Positions 63,167 through 64,000 of a stretch of 64,000 bases of DNA are shown here, piece after piece. The translations under genes were made by a program, and so were the position numbers. How positions within the stretch are numbered: position 1 is the stretch's first letter; each line of letters starts with the position of its first letter. A model generated the notes under the pieces. It saw only the letters and a program-made list of their open reading frames with translations, searched no databases and had not been told where the DNA came from. The DNA is taken from positions 372,001 through 436,000 of the forward strand of contig NZ_BSTN01000002.1 in NCBI RefSeq assembly GCF_030269545.1. Direction: 5' to 3'. The stretch comes from Actinomadura sp. NBRC 104425 (GTDB lineage Bacteria > Actinomycetota > Actinomycetes > Streptosporangiales > Streptosporangiaceae).

Positions 63167-64000
63167 CTACTCCTGCGCGTCGGTCTGCAGCCGGGCCAGC
63201 GCCTTCACCAGGTTCACCCGGGAGGTGATGTCCAGCTTGGAGAAGATGTGCGACAGGTGCGTCTCGACGGTGCGGACGCTGATGAACAGCCGCTCGGCGA
63301 TCTGCTGGTTGGTGAGGCCGTCGGAGACGAGCATGGCGACCTCGAACTCCCGCTGGGACAGGCCGAACTGCTCGTCGCCGCCCCGCCGCCCCGACGCGCC
63401 GCGTCCCGCCGGGCCGGGCGTGCGGATGCCGACGCGCCGCTGCTCCAGCGTGGCCCGGGAGTGCAGCAGGCGGGCCCCGCACGCGGCGAAGATCTCGGCG
63501 GCGGCGCGCAGGTCGTCGCGGGCCGCGGCGCGGTCCTTGGCCCTGGCCGCGGCGACCCCGGCGGCCAGCCGCGCCCGCCCCACGTCCACGCGGGCGTAGC
63601 ACGCCTCGAACAGCGCGGCGGCCTCGCGGGCCAGGCCCGCGGCGGTCTTCGGGTCGGCGGACATCGCCGCGTGCGCGCGCGCCAGCATGGCCCGCGCCCG
63701 GTCGCTGTCGAGCTGCGGGTGGGCGACCTGCTCGGCGCGCCCGGCCCACAGCGCGGCGTCCTCGTCGCGGCCCTGCTGCGCGGCGACCTCGGCCATGGTC
63801 TCGCAGCAGGCCAGGCGGGCGTCGGGGTCGAGCAGGATCACCTCGCCGAAGCCGTTGCAGGCCTCCATCATGGCCTCGACGCCCTCGTCCACCCGCGACA
63901 GGCCGAGCAGCGCCCGCGCCCGCGCGTACTGGGCCTGCGCGCCGTACCACTCGCCGCCGTCGGCGCCGGCGCGCATCGCCTCGTCGGCCAGCCGCAGCGC
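63167..64000 (-). CDS. LuxR-family regulator, LAL type (5' end outside the window)
   Basis: The last 278 residues of a larger protein that continues past position 64000. The C-terminal LuxR HTH (LSQREFEVAMLVSDGLTNQQ, IAERLFISVRTVETHLSHIF) spans the last ~65 residues. Before it lie Ala-rich helical repeats of the TPR type (RARALLGLSRVDEGVEAM, LAREAAALFEACYARVDVG), as in LAL regulators with an N-terminal AAA+/NACHT-like domain; that domain would be beyond the edge, so the class is inferred. Separated by 195 bp from the hydrolase gene downstream of it. Confidence 0.85.
   Translation of the reverse strand, partial: ALRLADEAMRAGADGGEWYGAQAQYARARALLGLSRVDEGVEAMMEACNGFGEVILLDPDARLACCETMAEVAAQQGRDEDAALWAGRAEQVAHPQLDSDRARAMLARAHAAMSADPKTAAGLAREAAALFEACYARVDVGRARLAAGVAAARAKDRAAARDDLRAAAEIFAACGARLLHSRATLEQRRVGIRTPGPAGRGASGRRGGDEQFGLSQREFEVAMLVSDGLTNQQIAERLFISVRTVETHLSHIFSKLDITSRVNLVKALARLQTDAQE

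Overview
The window is very GC-rich actinobacterial chromosome: third codon positions are almost all G or C, GTG and TTG starts are common, and stop/start overlaps (ATGA, GTGA, TGATG) are frequent. A complete conservon (sensor kinase, roadblock, DUF742, small GTPase), a Ski2-like helicase with a DUF3516-type C-terminus, a GTP-type PEP carboxykinase, a long IleS of the eukaryote-like class and an ECF sigma/zinc anti-sigma pair suggest a filamentous actinomycete. Streptosporangiales, perhaps Thermomonosporaceae (Actinomadura-like), is my inference; there is no rRNA or tRNA in the window to confirm it. I saw no CRISPR array, prophage or complete insertion sequence.

Layout. 0-7.7 kb is central carbon metabolism: pckG, soxR, a GH65 disaccharide phosphorylase translationally coupled to a beta-phosphoglucomutase-like HAD enzyme, and divergent gnd. 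7.4-12.1 kb is accessory: a small acidic protein, an O-methyltransferase/TetR pair sharing a perfect 36-bp palindrome, a protein joining a ClpX-type zinc finger to an HTH, a PCMT-like methyltransferase coupled to a 43-residue zinc-knuckle peptide, and an anti-sigma-type ATPase with an internal deletion. 12.2-21.2 kb is housekeeping: helicase, nitrilase-family amidase, NAD-dependent epimerase, an HTH/Clp-N pair with a double operator, two CNNM transporters and an unknown membrane coiled-coil protein.

21.2-25.4 kb holds a tight four-gene unit (adenylate-forming ligase, small DUF4188/monooxygenase-like protein, GNAT-like acyltransferase, nitroreductase-like protein), the best candidate here for an undescribed pathway. 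Then come an MFS exporter and its TetR regulator, a GlcD-type FAD oxidase, ileS, an acyl-CoA-dehydrogenase-fold protein lacking the usual catalytic glutamate, a GAF protein behind the conservon (33.6-37.3 kb), a Cache-sensor/FadR pair, an aldehyde dehydrogenase divergent from a ROK regulator, a HAD phosphatase, and an imine-reductase-like enzyme divergent from an HxlR regulator with a duplicated operator.

44-53 kb is the most accessory part: an alpha/beta hydrolase, a frameshifted small gene, an AbiEi/DUF559-like protein with a TTA codon, an unknown 302-aa protein, a long gene-poor stretch with a 36-bp direct repeat, a threonine-aldolase-like enzyme coupled to an SDR, a histidine phosphatase, two small membrane proteins and a NERD protein with a degraded active site. 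53-64 kb carries HrpB, an unknown protein, an ECF sigma operon (lipoprotein, sigma, anti-sigma) with a matching ECF promoter, a cholesterol-oxidase-like GMC enzyme with an extra C-terminal domain coupled to an alpha/beta hydrolase, and the 3' part of a LuxR regulator running off the window.

All functions are assigned by reading motifs; no database search was run.
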